From contig DZCR01000197.1 of the NCBI GenBank assembly GCA_022736495.1, forward strand, positions 1-5,594: 5,594 bases of DNA, written 5' to 3'. This document shows, one piece after another, positions 1 through 5,594 of the stretch. A program made the position numbers and the translations under genes. The notes below the pieces were generated by a model. The model worked only from the letters and a program-made list of their open reading frames with translations. It was not told where the DNA came from and did not search any database. The stretch's first letter is position 1. The number at the start of each line of letters is the position of its first letter. This DNA is from Desulfobacca acetoxidans. GTDB lineage: Bacteria; Desulfobacterota; Desulfobaccia; Desulfobaccales; 0-14-0-80-60-11.

Positions 1-882
1 CTGAATCGAGATCCACCCTTCTCTTCCAGGTATGCGTTGTTCCTGAATGGAGGCAATAGCGACATCTTCTTTTTTGGTTTCTTTGACGATCTTGCCGAGG
101 GGGACGAAAGAGCAACCTTTTGCTTTGCTCATCTTGATAAAATCCGCAAAGAGGTTTTTGTGGACAATTCCTTCTACTTCAGCATGAATGGTGAGAATAT
201 TAAGCCGAGAGGAATGGAGATGGGAGAAAAGATGTTCGTTGTACTTTGCGATGGTGATCCCTTGCTGCCCGATTAGTTCATCGAAGGTCGGCAGAGTTGT
301 CGGTACTTGCGGGGTTTGTAGGGCCTTTCCCGCAACTTGCGGATAAAAAATGGATTCTCCCCGACAATCCGAATTATAGAGAAATGCGAATTTTTCTTTT
401 TCCACCAGAGACGCATCGGTGCTGCGCCATGCTGGGGCCGCGGAACAGATTGGCCTGCTGCCGGTTAAAGACAGAAGCGCCTCGCTTCCTTGACTCAACA
501 ATGATTGAATACGGGGTGCCGACATTTGTTGAAGTCTCGCCTGCCATCCATGGTGATCCCAAGCATGCAGGCCGATTTCATGTCCATCGTCGGCGGCTTG
601 TCTGATTGCTTGTCCGGCATGTTTGCCAATGGATGGCCCCGGCCAGAATGTGCCTTTCAGAAGGATGTCCCAGCCATAGAGGCTGGTGGCCTTGGTGCGC
701 ATCATCTTCAGAAAAAAGGCGGGGCGCAGCAGCCGCCATAAATGTCGTCCCATATTGTCAGGCCCGACAGAGAAGAAAAATGACGCATGGATGTCGTTCT
801 CCTTCAAGATCCGGCACAGCTCCGGGACACCCTGTCGGGTTCCGCGCAGGGTGTCCACATCAATACGCAATCCTATTTGCAT
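1..882 (-). CDS. arnD: ArnD, 4-deoxy-4-formamido-L-arabinose-phosphoundecaprenol deformylase (3' end cut by window edge)
   Basis: ArnD removes the formyl group from undecaprenyl-phosphate-Ara4FN on the cytoplasmic side of the inner membrane, giving the Ara4N carrier lipid that is later flipped and used by ArnT. Translating the minus strand from 882 gives 294 codons without a stop up to base 1. E. coli ArnD is about 296 residues, so only a few C-terminal codons are missing. The protein opens MQIGLRIDVDT, matching the family N-terminus and fixing the ATG; no other ATG or GTG lies upstream in frame before the arnA stop. NodB-type polysaccharide deacetylase motifs are visible: IDVD (D8, D10, probable base and metal ligand), FFFSVGPDNMGRHLWRL (about 35-51), LYGWDILLKGTFWPG (about 70-85), HEIGLHAWDHH (101-111, with H106 and H110 as the HxxxH metal pair), CSAAPAWR (about 146-153), YNSDCRG (169-175), LPTFDE (197-202), TIHAEVEG (231-238) and a closing GREGW. 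The ribosome site is weak (AGAG about 8 nt before the ATG). It is the last arn gene visible. Confidence 0.95.
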   Translation of the reverse strand, partial: MQIGLRIDVDTLRGTRQGVPELCRILKENDIHASFFFSVGPDNMGRHLWRLLRPAFFLKMMRTKATSLYGWDILLKGTFWPGPSIGKHAGQAIRQAADDGHEIGLHAWDHHGWQARLQQMSAPRIQSLLSQGSEALLSLTGSRPICSAAPAWRSTDASLVEKEKFAFLYNSDCRGESIFYPQVAGKALQTPQVPTTLPTFDELIGQQGITIAKYNEHLFSHLHSSRLNILTIHAEVEGIVHKNLFADFIKMSKAKGCSFVPLGKIVKETKKEDVAIASIQEQRIPGREGWISIQ

Positions 883-959
883 ATCTTGATCTCTATGATT
901 GATGGCGTCGGAAAAAGTCGCCAACTGCTGCGTTGCTGCGAATTCATCGTGATTGGATT
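883..959 (-). other. arnA-arnD spacer
   Basis: This 77-nt gap separates the arnA stop from the arnD start; the enterobacterial genes are nearly contiguous here. The arnD frame stays open right through it, but it offers only a TTG (924-922) as a possible earlier start, and homology places the ArnD N-terminus at 882. A 24-codon reading frame from an ATG at 947 ends at a TAG at 875-873 that overlaps the first arnD codons, which could in principle couple translation. It lacks a Shine-Dalgarno sequence and recognisable content, so I do not call it a gene. A weak 4-bp hairpin (ggcg/cgcc, about 904-922) is also present. Confidence 0.5.
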
Positions 960-2972
960 TTAGCAAAAGTCGTCTTGATGGTGGATCTCGAATTCCCCGG
1001 TTTCCACTGCCTGTTTCAGGAAAAAATCCAGGGTCTCTTCTACGGATTGCTCCAGGGACACTTGCGGCTTCCAGCCCAGGAATTTTTCTGCCTTTTGAAT
1101 ACTTGGTTTGCGGAAATTCACGTCTTCATAGCCCTTGCCATAAAAAGCGCGACTCTCCACGTCCCGCATCCCGGCAAAGGGTGGGAATTTTTTTGCCAGG
1201 GGATGCTGTTGAAATTTTGTGACCAGGATCTCAGCCAGCTCACGAATGGAGGCCTCATTGTAAGGGTTGCCAATGTTGAATATCTTGGAATCACAGACAT
1301 TGTCCTTGTTTTCAATGATACGGAACAGGCAATCAACTCCGTCTTTGACATCGGTAAAGCAACGTTTCTGGTAGCCGCCATCCACCAGTTGGATGGGAGT
1401 ACCTTCAGCCAGATTGAGAATCAACTGAGTGATGGCCCTTGAAGAACCGATTCGTGCCGAGGCCAGGCTGTCAAGTCGTGATCCCACCCAGTTGAATGGA
1501 CGGAACAGGGTGAAACGTAACCCCTTGGTCGCGCCATAGGCCCAAATCACCCGATCAAGCAACTGCTTGGAACAGGAATAGATCCATCGTTGTTTGTGAA
1601 TGGGGCCAAGGACCAGTTGCGAGGTGTCTTCATCAAAATTGGTATCCTGACACATGCCATAAACTTCGGAGGTGGATGGGAAAAGAATACGTTTTCCGTA
1701 TTTTGCGCAATAACGGACTACCCGAAGATTTTCCTCAAAATCAAGTTCAAAGACCCGTAGCGGATTGCGGGTATATTCGGCGGGGGTGGCTATGGCAACG
1801 AGAGGCAGGATGATGTCGCACCGCCGGACATGGTATTCAATCCATTCCCGTTGGATGGAGATATCACCTTCGGCGAAATGAAAGTTGGGATGATCGGAGA
1901 GATGTTTAATATAACGGGACCCCAAGTCCATACCGTGTACTTCATAGCGCCCTGTGTCCAAGAGATGCTCGGATAAATGGCTGCCGATAAAGCCGTCAGC
2001 CCCGAGGATAAGGACGGATTTTTTGCGTCGCTGGGCGATGACCTTTTTCACATCGGGGCCAAAATGCATCCCCTGCACCAGCGCCAGTTCGGCAACTAAT
2101 TGACTGGCACTGAGAAAAAGGCCTTTTTCTGTCTGGCCGGTCTTGATCTCAATGGCCCCCTGGCCGCAACTGATGAGAAAGGGATTCTCCGAGATAACTG
2201 TGCCTGGCCGTGCGCCTCTGTTTTCCGCCATCGTCTCGACCTGCCAGAAGAGCACCTTGCGATTTCCCAGAAAGCTGAAGGCTCCAGGATAAGGGCGTGT
2301 GACTGCCCGGACAAGGTTGCGGACCTCGTCTGCGCTTTTATTCCAGTCAATCTCGCCATCCGCCGGTTTTCTGCCGCCATAATAGGAGGCCAGTGTTTTG
2401 TCCTGGGCGATGCGTGGGGCAGTGCCTTGCGCCAGTTGGGGAAGAAATTCATCAAGAAGGGTGGCGCTTGCCGCTGCCATTTTTGTGTGCAGGGACAGGG
2501 CGGTATCCTGTTCGCCAATAGTCACCTTGGCCTGACCGACAAGATCACCGTCATCCGGCCGAGGGGTCATATAATGCAGGCTGACCCCGGTTTCCAGCTC
2601 TCCATTGAGCAGTGCCCAATTTATCGGGCATCGTCCACGGTAACGGGGTAGGAGAGAGCCATGCAGGTTGAGGCAGCCGGCGGCGGGAATGTTGAGGATT
2701 TCTTCCCGAATCAGATGACGATAATAAAAGGAGAAGAGAATGTCGGGCTGCATGGCCTGGATCTTTTCAATCCACAGTGGATGATTGATGTTGTCCGGGG
2801 CATAGATGGGAAGATTATGGATGGCGGCGAGCTCCGCTACCGAGCGGAACCAGATGTTTTCGGCAGGATCGTCCGGGTGGGTGAAGATAGCGGAGATCTC
2901 ATAACCGGATTCGAGAAGTTTTTCAATACCAACACAGCCAATCGTATGATAGGCGAGGACAATAGCTTTCAT
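960..2972 (-). CDS. arnA: ArnA, bifunctional UDP-glucuronate decarboxylase / UDP-4-amino-4-deoxy-L-arabinose formyltransferase
   Basis: ArnA is the two-domain cytoplasmic enzyme of Ara4N synthesis. The N-terminal domain (about 1-305) N-formylates UDP-L-Ara4N with 10-formyl-tetrahydrofolate. The C-terminal domain (about 318-670) is an NAD-dependent short-chain dehydrogenase that oxidises and decarboxylates UDP-GlcA to UDP-4-keto-pentose. The ORF encodes 670 residues; E. coli ArnA has 660. Formyltransferase residues are in place: [14 protein letters not shown] with N102 and H104, and D140 in RPDDGD. The dehydrogenase domain begins [12 protein letters not shown] (319-330, GxxGxxG Rossmann loop) and keeps [10 protein letters not shown] (431-440, S435/E436), YSCSK (465-469, catalytic Tyr/Lys), LFRPFNWVG (489-497), [10 protein letters not shown] (507-516), KRCFTD (536-541) and HRKPS-like FRKPS with R621, the counterpart of the E. 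coli catalytic Arg. A basic hinge (AQRRKK, 313-318) joins the domains. The C-terminus has an acidic/His tail (about 655-670) slightly longer than in E. coli. The ATG is supported by AGGAA 5 nt upstream and by the family N-terminus MKxxVxAYH. Confidence 0.98.
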   Translation of the reverse strand: MKAIVLAYHTIGCVGIEKLLESGYEISAIFTHPDDPAENIWFRSVAELAAIHNLPIYAPDNINHPLWIEKIQAMQPDILFSFYYRHLIREEILNIPAAGCLNLHGSLLPRYRGRCPINWALLNGELETGVSLHYMTPRPDDGDLVGQAKVTIGEQDTALSLHTKMAAASATLLDEFLPQLAQGTAPRIAQDKTLASYYGGRKPADGEIDWNKSADEVRNLVRAVTRPYPGAFSFLGNRKVLFWQVETMAENRGARPGTVISENPFLISCGQGAIEIKTGQTEKGLFLSASQLVAELALVQGMHFGPDVKKVIAQRRKKSVLILGADGFIGSHLSEHLLDTGRYEVHGMDLGSRYIKHLSDHPNFHFAEGDISIQREWIEYHVRRCDIILPLVAIATPAEYTRNPLRVFELDFEENLRVVRYCAKYGKRILFPSTSEVYGMCQDTNFDEDTSQLVLGPIHKQRWIYSCSKQLLDRVIWAYGATKGLRFTLFRPFNWVGSRLDSLASARIGSSRAITQLILNLAEGTPIQLVDGGYQKRCFTDVKDGVDCLFRIIENKDNVCDSKIFNIGNPYNEASIRELAEILVTKFQQHPLAKKFPPFAGMRDVESRAFYGKGYEDVNFRKPSIQKAEKFLGWKPQVSLEQSVEETLDFFLKQAVETGEFEIHHQDDFC

Positions 2973-2977
2973 GTTTG

Positions 2978-2982
2978 TTCCT
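2978..2982 (-). promoter_or_regulatory. Shine-Dalgarno site of arnA
   Basis: AGGAA on the minus strand ends 5 nt before the arnA ATG. It gives arnA an independent, good ribosome site, consistent with its 128-nt separation from arnC, which rules out translational coupling by stop/start overlap. Confidence 0.75.
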
Positions 2983-3009
2983 GTAATAGAGTTTTAAGAA
3001 AAAGGATTT

Positions 3010-3066
3010 AGTGCCTTACAGGTCAATTTCTTGTTTTTTTCACAAGAAATTGACCTGTAAGGCACT
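3010..3066. repeat. Perfect 25-bp inverted repeat (hairpin) in the arnC-arnA spacer
   Basis: The arms 3010-3034 and 3042-3066 are exact reverse complements over 25 bases, separated by a 7-nt loop (TTTTTTC on the plus strand, GAAAAAA in the mRNA). The left arm begins AGTGCCTTACAGGTC and the stem is about 40 percent GC. It lies 34 nt after the arnC stop and 37 nt before the arnA ATG. It is not a textbook terminator: no U-run directly follows the stem on either strand. On the operon strand the stem is followed by AAATCC and only then by five T's. No clear target-site duplication flanks it. It could be an RNA stability or processing element, a partial attenuator, or a small mobile or REP-like palindrome. 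The structure is certain; the role is not known. Confidence 0.95.
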
Positions 3067-3100
3067 TATCCCGTTCATTGGGGTTAGGAAATAATGGTCG

Positions 3101-4069
3101 TCATGGGGCCAAAGGGTTGGCTTCGACCTTTTGTTGTCCTGTCACTTCCTGAATAAAATATCTGGGTCTGTCACGCACATCGTGGTAAATGCGGCCTATG
3201 TATTCGCCCAGCAGACCCATGGCGATAAACTGGGCGCCGATAAAAAAATAAACCAGGGCGAACAGGGTAAAGACCCCACCCACCGCCCATTCAGCGCCTT
3301 GGATAAGCCGCAGAATCAAGATCAAAATCCCGAATCCGAAGCCGGTGGCGGAGATGATTCCGCCGACAATGGACAACAGACGCAGGGGATAGGTGGTCAT
3401 GGTGGTGACGAGATCAAACATCAGGGAGATCAGCTTGCCAAGGCTGTACTTGGATTCCCCCAGGGTGCGGGCGGCATGTTCCACTTCCACCTCGGTGGTG
3501 GTTCGGGCGAAACTGTTGGCCAGTACCGGAATAAATGTGGAGCGTTCATGACACATGAGCATGGCCTCCACAATATGCCGTTTATAGACGCGAAGCATAC
3601 AACCATAATCGTGCATCATGACCCCGGTCGCTTTTTGCACAGCACGGTTGATAATGGCTGAGGAGATTTTACGGAAGAAGGAATCGTTGCGTCGGGCGCG
3701 GATCGTGCCCACCACATCATAATCCATGGCCACGGCGACCAGACGGGGGATCTCCTCCGGCGGATTCTGCAGATCAGCATCCAGGGTGACGACCCAGTCG
3801 CCGCGGACATGGGTGAATCCGGCCATGATCGCGTTGTGCTGGCCATAGTTTCGATTGAGCAGCACGCCGATAACTTCCTCGGGGTTGCGGGTGGCCGCAT
3901 CACGGATTATCTCGGATGAATGATCGCGGGAACCGTCATCAATGAGGATGATCTCAAAGGTGCGGCTCATCAGTCGGCAACTGGCCAGGGTTCGGCTGAT
4001 CAGTTCAGCCAGGCAGGCCTCTTCATTGTAAACGGGGATGACTATAGATATTTGCGGGTTTTGATTCAC
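3101..4069 (-). CDS. arnC: ArnC, undecaprenyl-phosphate 4-deoxy-4-formamido-L-arabinose transferase
   Basis: ArnC is an inner-membrane GT2-family glycosyltransferase that moves Ara4FN from UDP to undecaprenyl phosphate. I choose the GTG at 4069: AGGA lies 7 nt upstream, the resulting protein (322 residues) equals E. coli ArnC in length, and it begins [16 protein letters not shown], the usual GT-A start. The reading frame continues upstream to an ATG at 4201, but that extension lies inside arnB and resembles nothing in the family. Motifs: SIVIPVYNE (8-16), LIDDGS (42-47), [16 protein letters not shown] (70-85), [16 protein letters not shown] (95-110, with the DAD metal-binding motif at 97-99), DYGCMLR (154-160), CHERSTFIP (173-181) and GESKYS (204-209). 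Two hydrophobic segments (about 230-256 and 264-287) form the membrane anchor, followed by [20 protein letters not shown] (285-304), typical of ArnC/DPM1-like enzymes. It starts 26 nt after arnB. A dolichol-phosphate-mannose-synthase-like enzyme of another pathway is the alternative, but the context makes ArnC far more likely. Confidence 0.96.
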   Translation of the reverse strand: MNQNPQISIVIPVYNEEACLAELISRTLASCRLMSRTFEIILIDDGSRDHSSEIIRDAATRNPEEVIGVLLNRNYGQHNAIMAGFTHVRGDWVVTLDADLQNPPEEIPRLVAVAMDYDVVGTIRARRNDSFFRKISSAIINRAVQKATGVMMHDYGCMLRVYKRHIVEAMLMCHERSTFIPVLANSFARTTTEVEVEHAARTLGESKYSLGKLISLMFDLVTTMTTYPLRLLSIVGGIISATGFGFGILILILRLIQGAEWAVGGVFTLFALVYFFIGAQFIAMGLLGEYIGRIYHDVRDRPRYFIQEVTGQQKVEANPLAP

Positions 4070-4076
4070 GGTAATG

Positions 4077-4080
4077 TCCT
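4077..4080 (-). promoter_or_regulatory. Shine-Dalgarno site deciding the arnC GTG start
   Basis: AGGA on the minus strand sits 7 nt before GTG 4069-4067, in the 26-nt arnB-arnC gap. No ATG lies in frame near it, so this site decides the start and excludes the longer ATG-initiated frame running back into arnB. Confidence 0.8.
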
Positions 4081-4095
4081 GTTTTTTTGAAAAGC

Positions 4096-5250
4096 TTATC
4101 CTTGTTGCAGGCAAGCCTTGATCGCCTCGACAACGTCGGCCACATCGTTTTCTGTCATGTCGGGAAAGAGCGGCAGGGAGCAGATCCTCTCCGAGTTCCA
4201 CTCGGTGTTGGGCAGCATCCCTTCCCGCATTCCCATCTGTTCCCGATAATATTTCTGGAGATGGATAGCGCGAAAGTGGAGTCCGGTTCCGATATTTCTC
4301 TGCTTCAGGCCTTCCATGAATTGATCCCGATTGAATCTGTGCTTCTTGCCCACAACCCGGACAATAAAGAGATGCCAGCTATGGAGATGGGGATACTCAG
4401 GCAGGGCCAGCGGCGATATTTCCTCAATGTCCTGTAGCGCTTGATGATACAGGGTCGCCAGTTCGCTGCGGTGCTTGTTGAAAGCATCCACCCGTTCCAG
4501 TTGTTTGACCCCAAGAACCGCCAGCATATCGGGAAGATTGTATTTGTACCCCGGCTCAAAGACCTGGGCCTGAGGCGAACGGCCCTGGCCGGAGCGGTCA
4601 TAGGCATCCACCCCCAGGCCATGAAATTTCAGACTGCGAACCCTGGCCAGCAGCGCGGGATCATCGGAACAAACCATGCCCCCCTCGCCACTGGTGATGT
4701 TTTTGATGGGATGGAAAGAAAAGATGGCGGTTCCGGTTTTACCGATGGGCTCGTTGCGATAGGAGGTGCCGATGGCATGGGCCGCGTCTTCAATGAGCGG
4801 GATCCCGTGTTGAACGGCGATTTTTCGCAAGTGGTCAAGATCCGCCGGGGCTCCAGCGTAATGGACCGGGATGATGGCCCTGGTCCGGGAGTTGATCTTC
4901 TCCTGAACGGCGGCGGCGTTGATCATCAGGGTGTCACGGTCAATATCGACAAAGACAGGAGTCGCCCCGGCAAGGACAATGAGGTTGACGGTGGAAACCC
5001 AGGTCATGGCCGGGGTGATGACCTCATCTCCCGGCCCGATACCCAGTGCTTTCAGCATTACATGCATACCGGCGGTGGCCGATGAGAGGGCCACCGCCCC
5101 CCGGCTGCCAGTATATTCGCAGATGCGCTGCTCGAAAAGGGCGTTCCACTTGCCGGTGGTGATCCAGCCTGAACGCATGACATCGGCCACGGCGGCAATG
5201 TCTTCTTCGGAAATCGAGGGCTTGGAAAAGGGGAGGAAATCAGGGCGCAT
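4096..5250 (-). CDS. arnB: ArnB, UDP-4-amino-4-deoxy-L-arabinose--oxoglutarate aminotransferase
   Basis: ArnB is a cytoplasmic PLP-dependent aminotransferase of the DegT/DnrJ/EryC1 family that converts UDP-4-keto-pentose plus glutamate to UDP-L-Ara4N. The 384-residue product matches the usual length (about 380). It opens [15 protein letters not shown], as expected for ArnB. Visible features are SGWITTGKW (27-35), the phosphate-binding SSATAGMH (56-63), [11 protein letters not shown] (79-89), EDAAHAIG (154-161, with D155 as the likely pyridine-nitrogen ligand and H158), and the cofactor lysine K183 in [15 protein letters not shown] (177-191). GYKYNLPD (234-241) and [12 protein letters not shown] (324-335) match the substrate-side segments of the family. 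ATG 5250 is chosen on homology and an AAGGAA site 9 nt upstream. Sugar aminotransferases of O-antigen pathways share the fold, but the ArnC/ArnA/ArnD neighbours and N-terminus support ArnB. Confidence 0.97.
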   Translation of the reverse strand: MRPDFLPFSKPSISEEDIAAVADVMRSGWITTGKWNALFEQRICEYTGSRGAVALSSATAGMHVMLKALGIGPGDEVITPAMTWVSTVNLIVLAGATPVFVDIDRDTLMINAAAVQEKINSRTRAIIPVHYAGAPADLDHLRKIAVQHGIPLIEDAAHAIGTSYRNEPIGKTGTAIFSFHPIKNITSGEGGMVCSDDPALLARVRSLKFHGLGVDAYDRSGQGRSPQAQVFEPGYKYNLPDMLAVLGVKQLERVDAFNKHRSELATLYHQALQDIEEISPLALPEYPHLHSWHLFIVRVVGKKHRFNRDQFMEGLKQRNIGTGLHFRAIHLQKYYREQMGMREGMLPNTEWNSERICSLPLFPDMTENDVADVVEAIKACLQQG

Positions 5251-5259
5251 GCTTGTAGG

Positions 5260-5265
5260 TTCCTT
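5260..5265 (-). promoter_or_regulatory. Shine-Dalgarno site of arnB abutting the arnT stop
   Basis: AAGGAA on the minus strand ends 9 nt before the arnB ATG and directly follows the TAA stop of arnT (5268-5266). Ribosomes finishing arnT would stop on this site, which favours re-initiation and supports arnT and arnB sharing one transcript. Confidence 0.7.
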
Positions 5266-5594
5266 TTAGTAAGTGGCAATAATAAAGCCGTTTCGGCCGT
5301 TGTCATAAATAGCGCTGGGGTTGGGGAAAAAAGGCACCCATTGGCGATAGGTTCTGGCCTTGGCGATCAGGATGATCTTCCCTCGATTGATGAGGATCTT
5401 GTCCTTGACATCAGTCAGGGGAAGCAGTCGATCTTTCGTCTCGGGGTAGCCAAGGCCATAGGTGGTTTCGCCAGCATCATGCACCAGGAGAATATCGGAT
5501 CGTTTGAGATACCAGCAGGCGGCCCGCAGAACGGTCTCGTCGGAGAGAATAATGGTGTCAGAGCTTATCTCATTTTTATGTTCGAGCAGCAGGG
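5266..5594 (-). CDS. arnT: ArnT, undecaprenyl-phosphate-alpha-L-Ara4N transferase (C-terminal fragment; 5' part beyond window)
   Basis: ArnT is a GT83-family polytopic inner-membrane enzyme that transfers L-Ara4N from undecaprenyl phosphate to lipid A phosphates on the periplasmic face. Only the last 108 codons are visible: the frame is open from the right edge and ends at TAA 5268-5266. The fragment contains IILSDETVLRAACWYLKRSDILL, followed by GETTYGLGYPETKDRLL and a short beta-rich tail ending NGFIIATY. The LKRSDI and GE..YGL.YP segments resemble the C-terminal periplasmic domain of ArnT, which in full-length enzymes (about 550 residues) follows the transmembrane helices. No transmembrane segment is expected or seen in this part. 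A shorter GTG-initiated frame at 5484 exists, but the open frame continues upstream with ArnT-like sequence, so it is not the start. It lies 15 nt before arnB. The call rests on the motif match and context; another GT83-type glycosyltransferase cannot be fully excluded from the tail alone. Confidence 0.85.
   Translation of the reverse strand, partial: LLLEHKNEISSDTIILSDETVLRAACWYLKRSDILLVHDAGETTYGLGYPETKDRLLPLTDVKDKILINRGKIILIAKARTYRQWVPFFPNPSAIYDNGRNGFIIATY

Noticed and set aside
873..947. Small 24-codon gene between arnA and arnD
   Set aside because: It has no Shine-Dalgarno site before the ATG, no recognisable sequence, and a length expected by chance. It is kept only as a low-interest observation.
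933..1442. Plus-strand open frame of 169 codons opposite the arnA 3' end
   Set aside because: It is antisense to the conserved dehydrogenase C-terminus of ArnA and shows no family features.
2100..2651. Plus-strand open frame of 183 codons opposite arnA
   Set aside because: It is antisense to conserved ArnA formyltransferase sequence, with no recognisable domain or ribosome site; it is a shadow of the real gene.
3010..3066. Intrinsic (Rho-independent) terminator between arnC and arnA
   Set aside because: No U-run directly follows the stem in either direction. Five T's on the operon strand begin only 6 nt later, so termination is possible but cannot be called.
2973..3100. Internal promoter for arnAD
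   Set aside because: A TTGACC occurs in the right place on the minus strand, but it lies within the palindrome and is followed at 17 nt by TTTTTC, not a -10-like hexamer.
3101..4201. A longer 366-residue ArnC starting at ATG 4201
   Set aside because: The first 44 residues overlap the arnB coding end, are Arg-rich and unlike any ArnC. The GTG at 4069 has an AGGA site at 7 nt and gives exactly the family length.
4441..5085. Plus-strand open frame of 214 codons opposite arnB
   Set aside because: Its Gly/Asp-rich composition is what the complement of arnB codons produces, and the opposite strand carries intact ArnB motifs.
5266..5484. A separate 72-residue gene upstream of arnB starting at GTG 5484
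   Set aside because: The same frame stays open to the window edge and carries ArnT-like sequence (LKRSDI) before the GTG, so it is the end of a longer gene.

Overview
This window is part of an arn (pmrF-type) operon for 4-amino-4-deoxy-L-arabinose (L-Ara4N) modification of lipid A. All five recognisable genes lie on the minus strand, so transcription runs from the right edge to the left edge: arnT (3' end only), arnB, arnC, arnA, arnD (lacking only its last few codons). Together the genes fill almost the whole window. The host must be a Gram-negative bacterium that makes lipid A. The proteins are clearly ArnTBCAD by motif and length. The gene order differs from the enterobacterial arnBCADTEF order, which suggests a lineage outside the enterics. 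A deltaproteobacterial-type host is possible, but this is only a guess.

Layout in transcriptional order: 5594-5266 is the C-terminal periplasmic part of ArnT, the lipid A L-Ara4N transferase. After 15 nt comes arnB (5250-4096), the PLP aminotransferase. After 26 nt comes arnC (4069-3101, GTG start), the undecaprenyl-phosphate Ara4FN transferase. A 128-nt spacer (3100-2973) then holds a perfect 25-bp inverted repeat with a 7-nt loop. Next is arnA (2972-960), the bifunctional UDP-GlcA decarboxylase and UDP-Ara4N formyltransferase. After a 77-nt spacer comes arnD (882 to the left edge), the deformylase of the lipid-linked sugar.

The genes form one pathway. The ArnA C-terminal domain oxidises and decarboxylates UDP-glucuronate to the 4-keto-pentose. 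ArnB transaminates this to UDP-L-Ara4N, and the ArnA N-terminal domain formylates it. ArnC loads the sugar onto undecaprenyl phosphate, ArnD removes the formyl group, and after flipping across the inner membrane (ArnE/ArnF in enterics, not in this window) ArnT transfers L-Ara4N to lipid A. The expected outcome is a less negative outer membrane and resistance to polymyxin and cationic peptides. Every catalytic motif I could check is intact, so the system looks functional.

I found no RNA gene, CRISPR array, transposase or convincing promoter. The operon's 5' end and main promoter lie beyond the right edge. The least explained element is the perfect hairpin between arnC and arnA. I see no wholly new system: this is a known pathway in an unusual gene order with one unexplained intergenic element.
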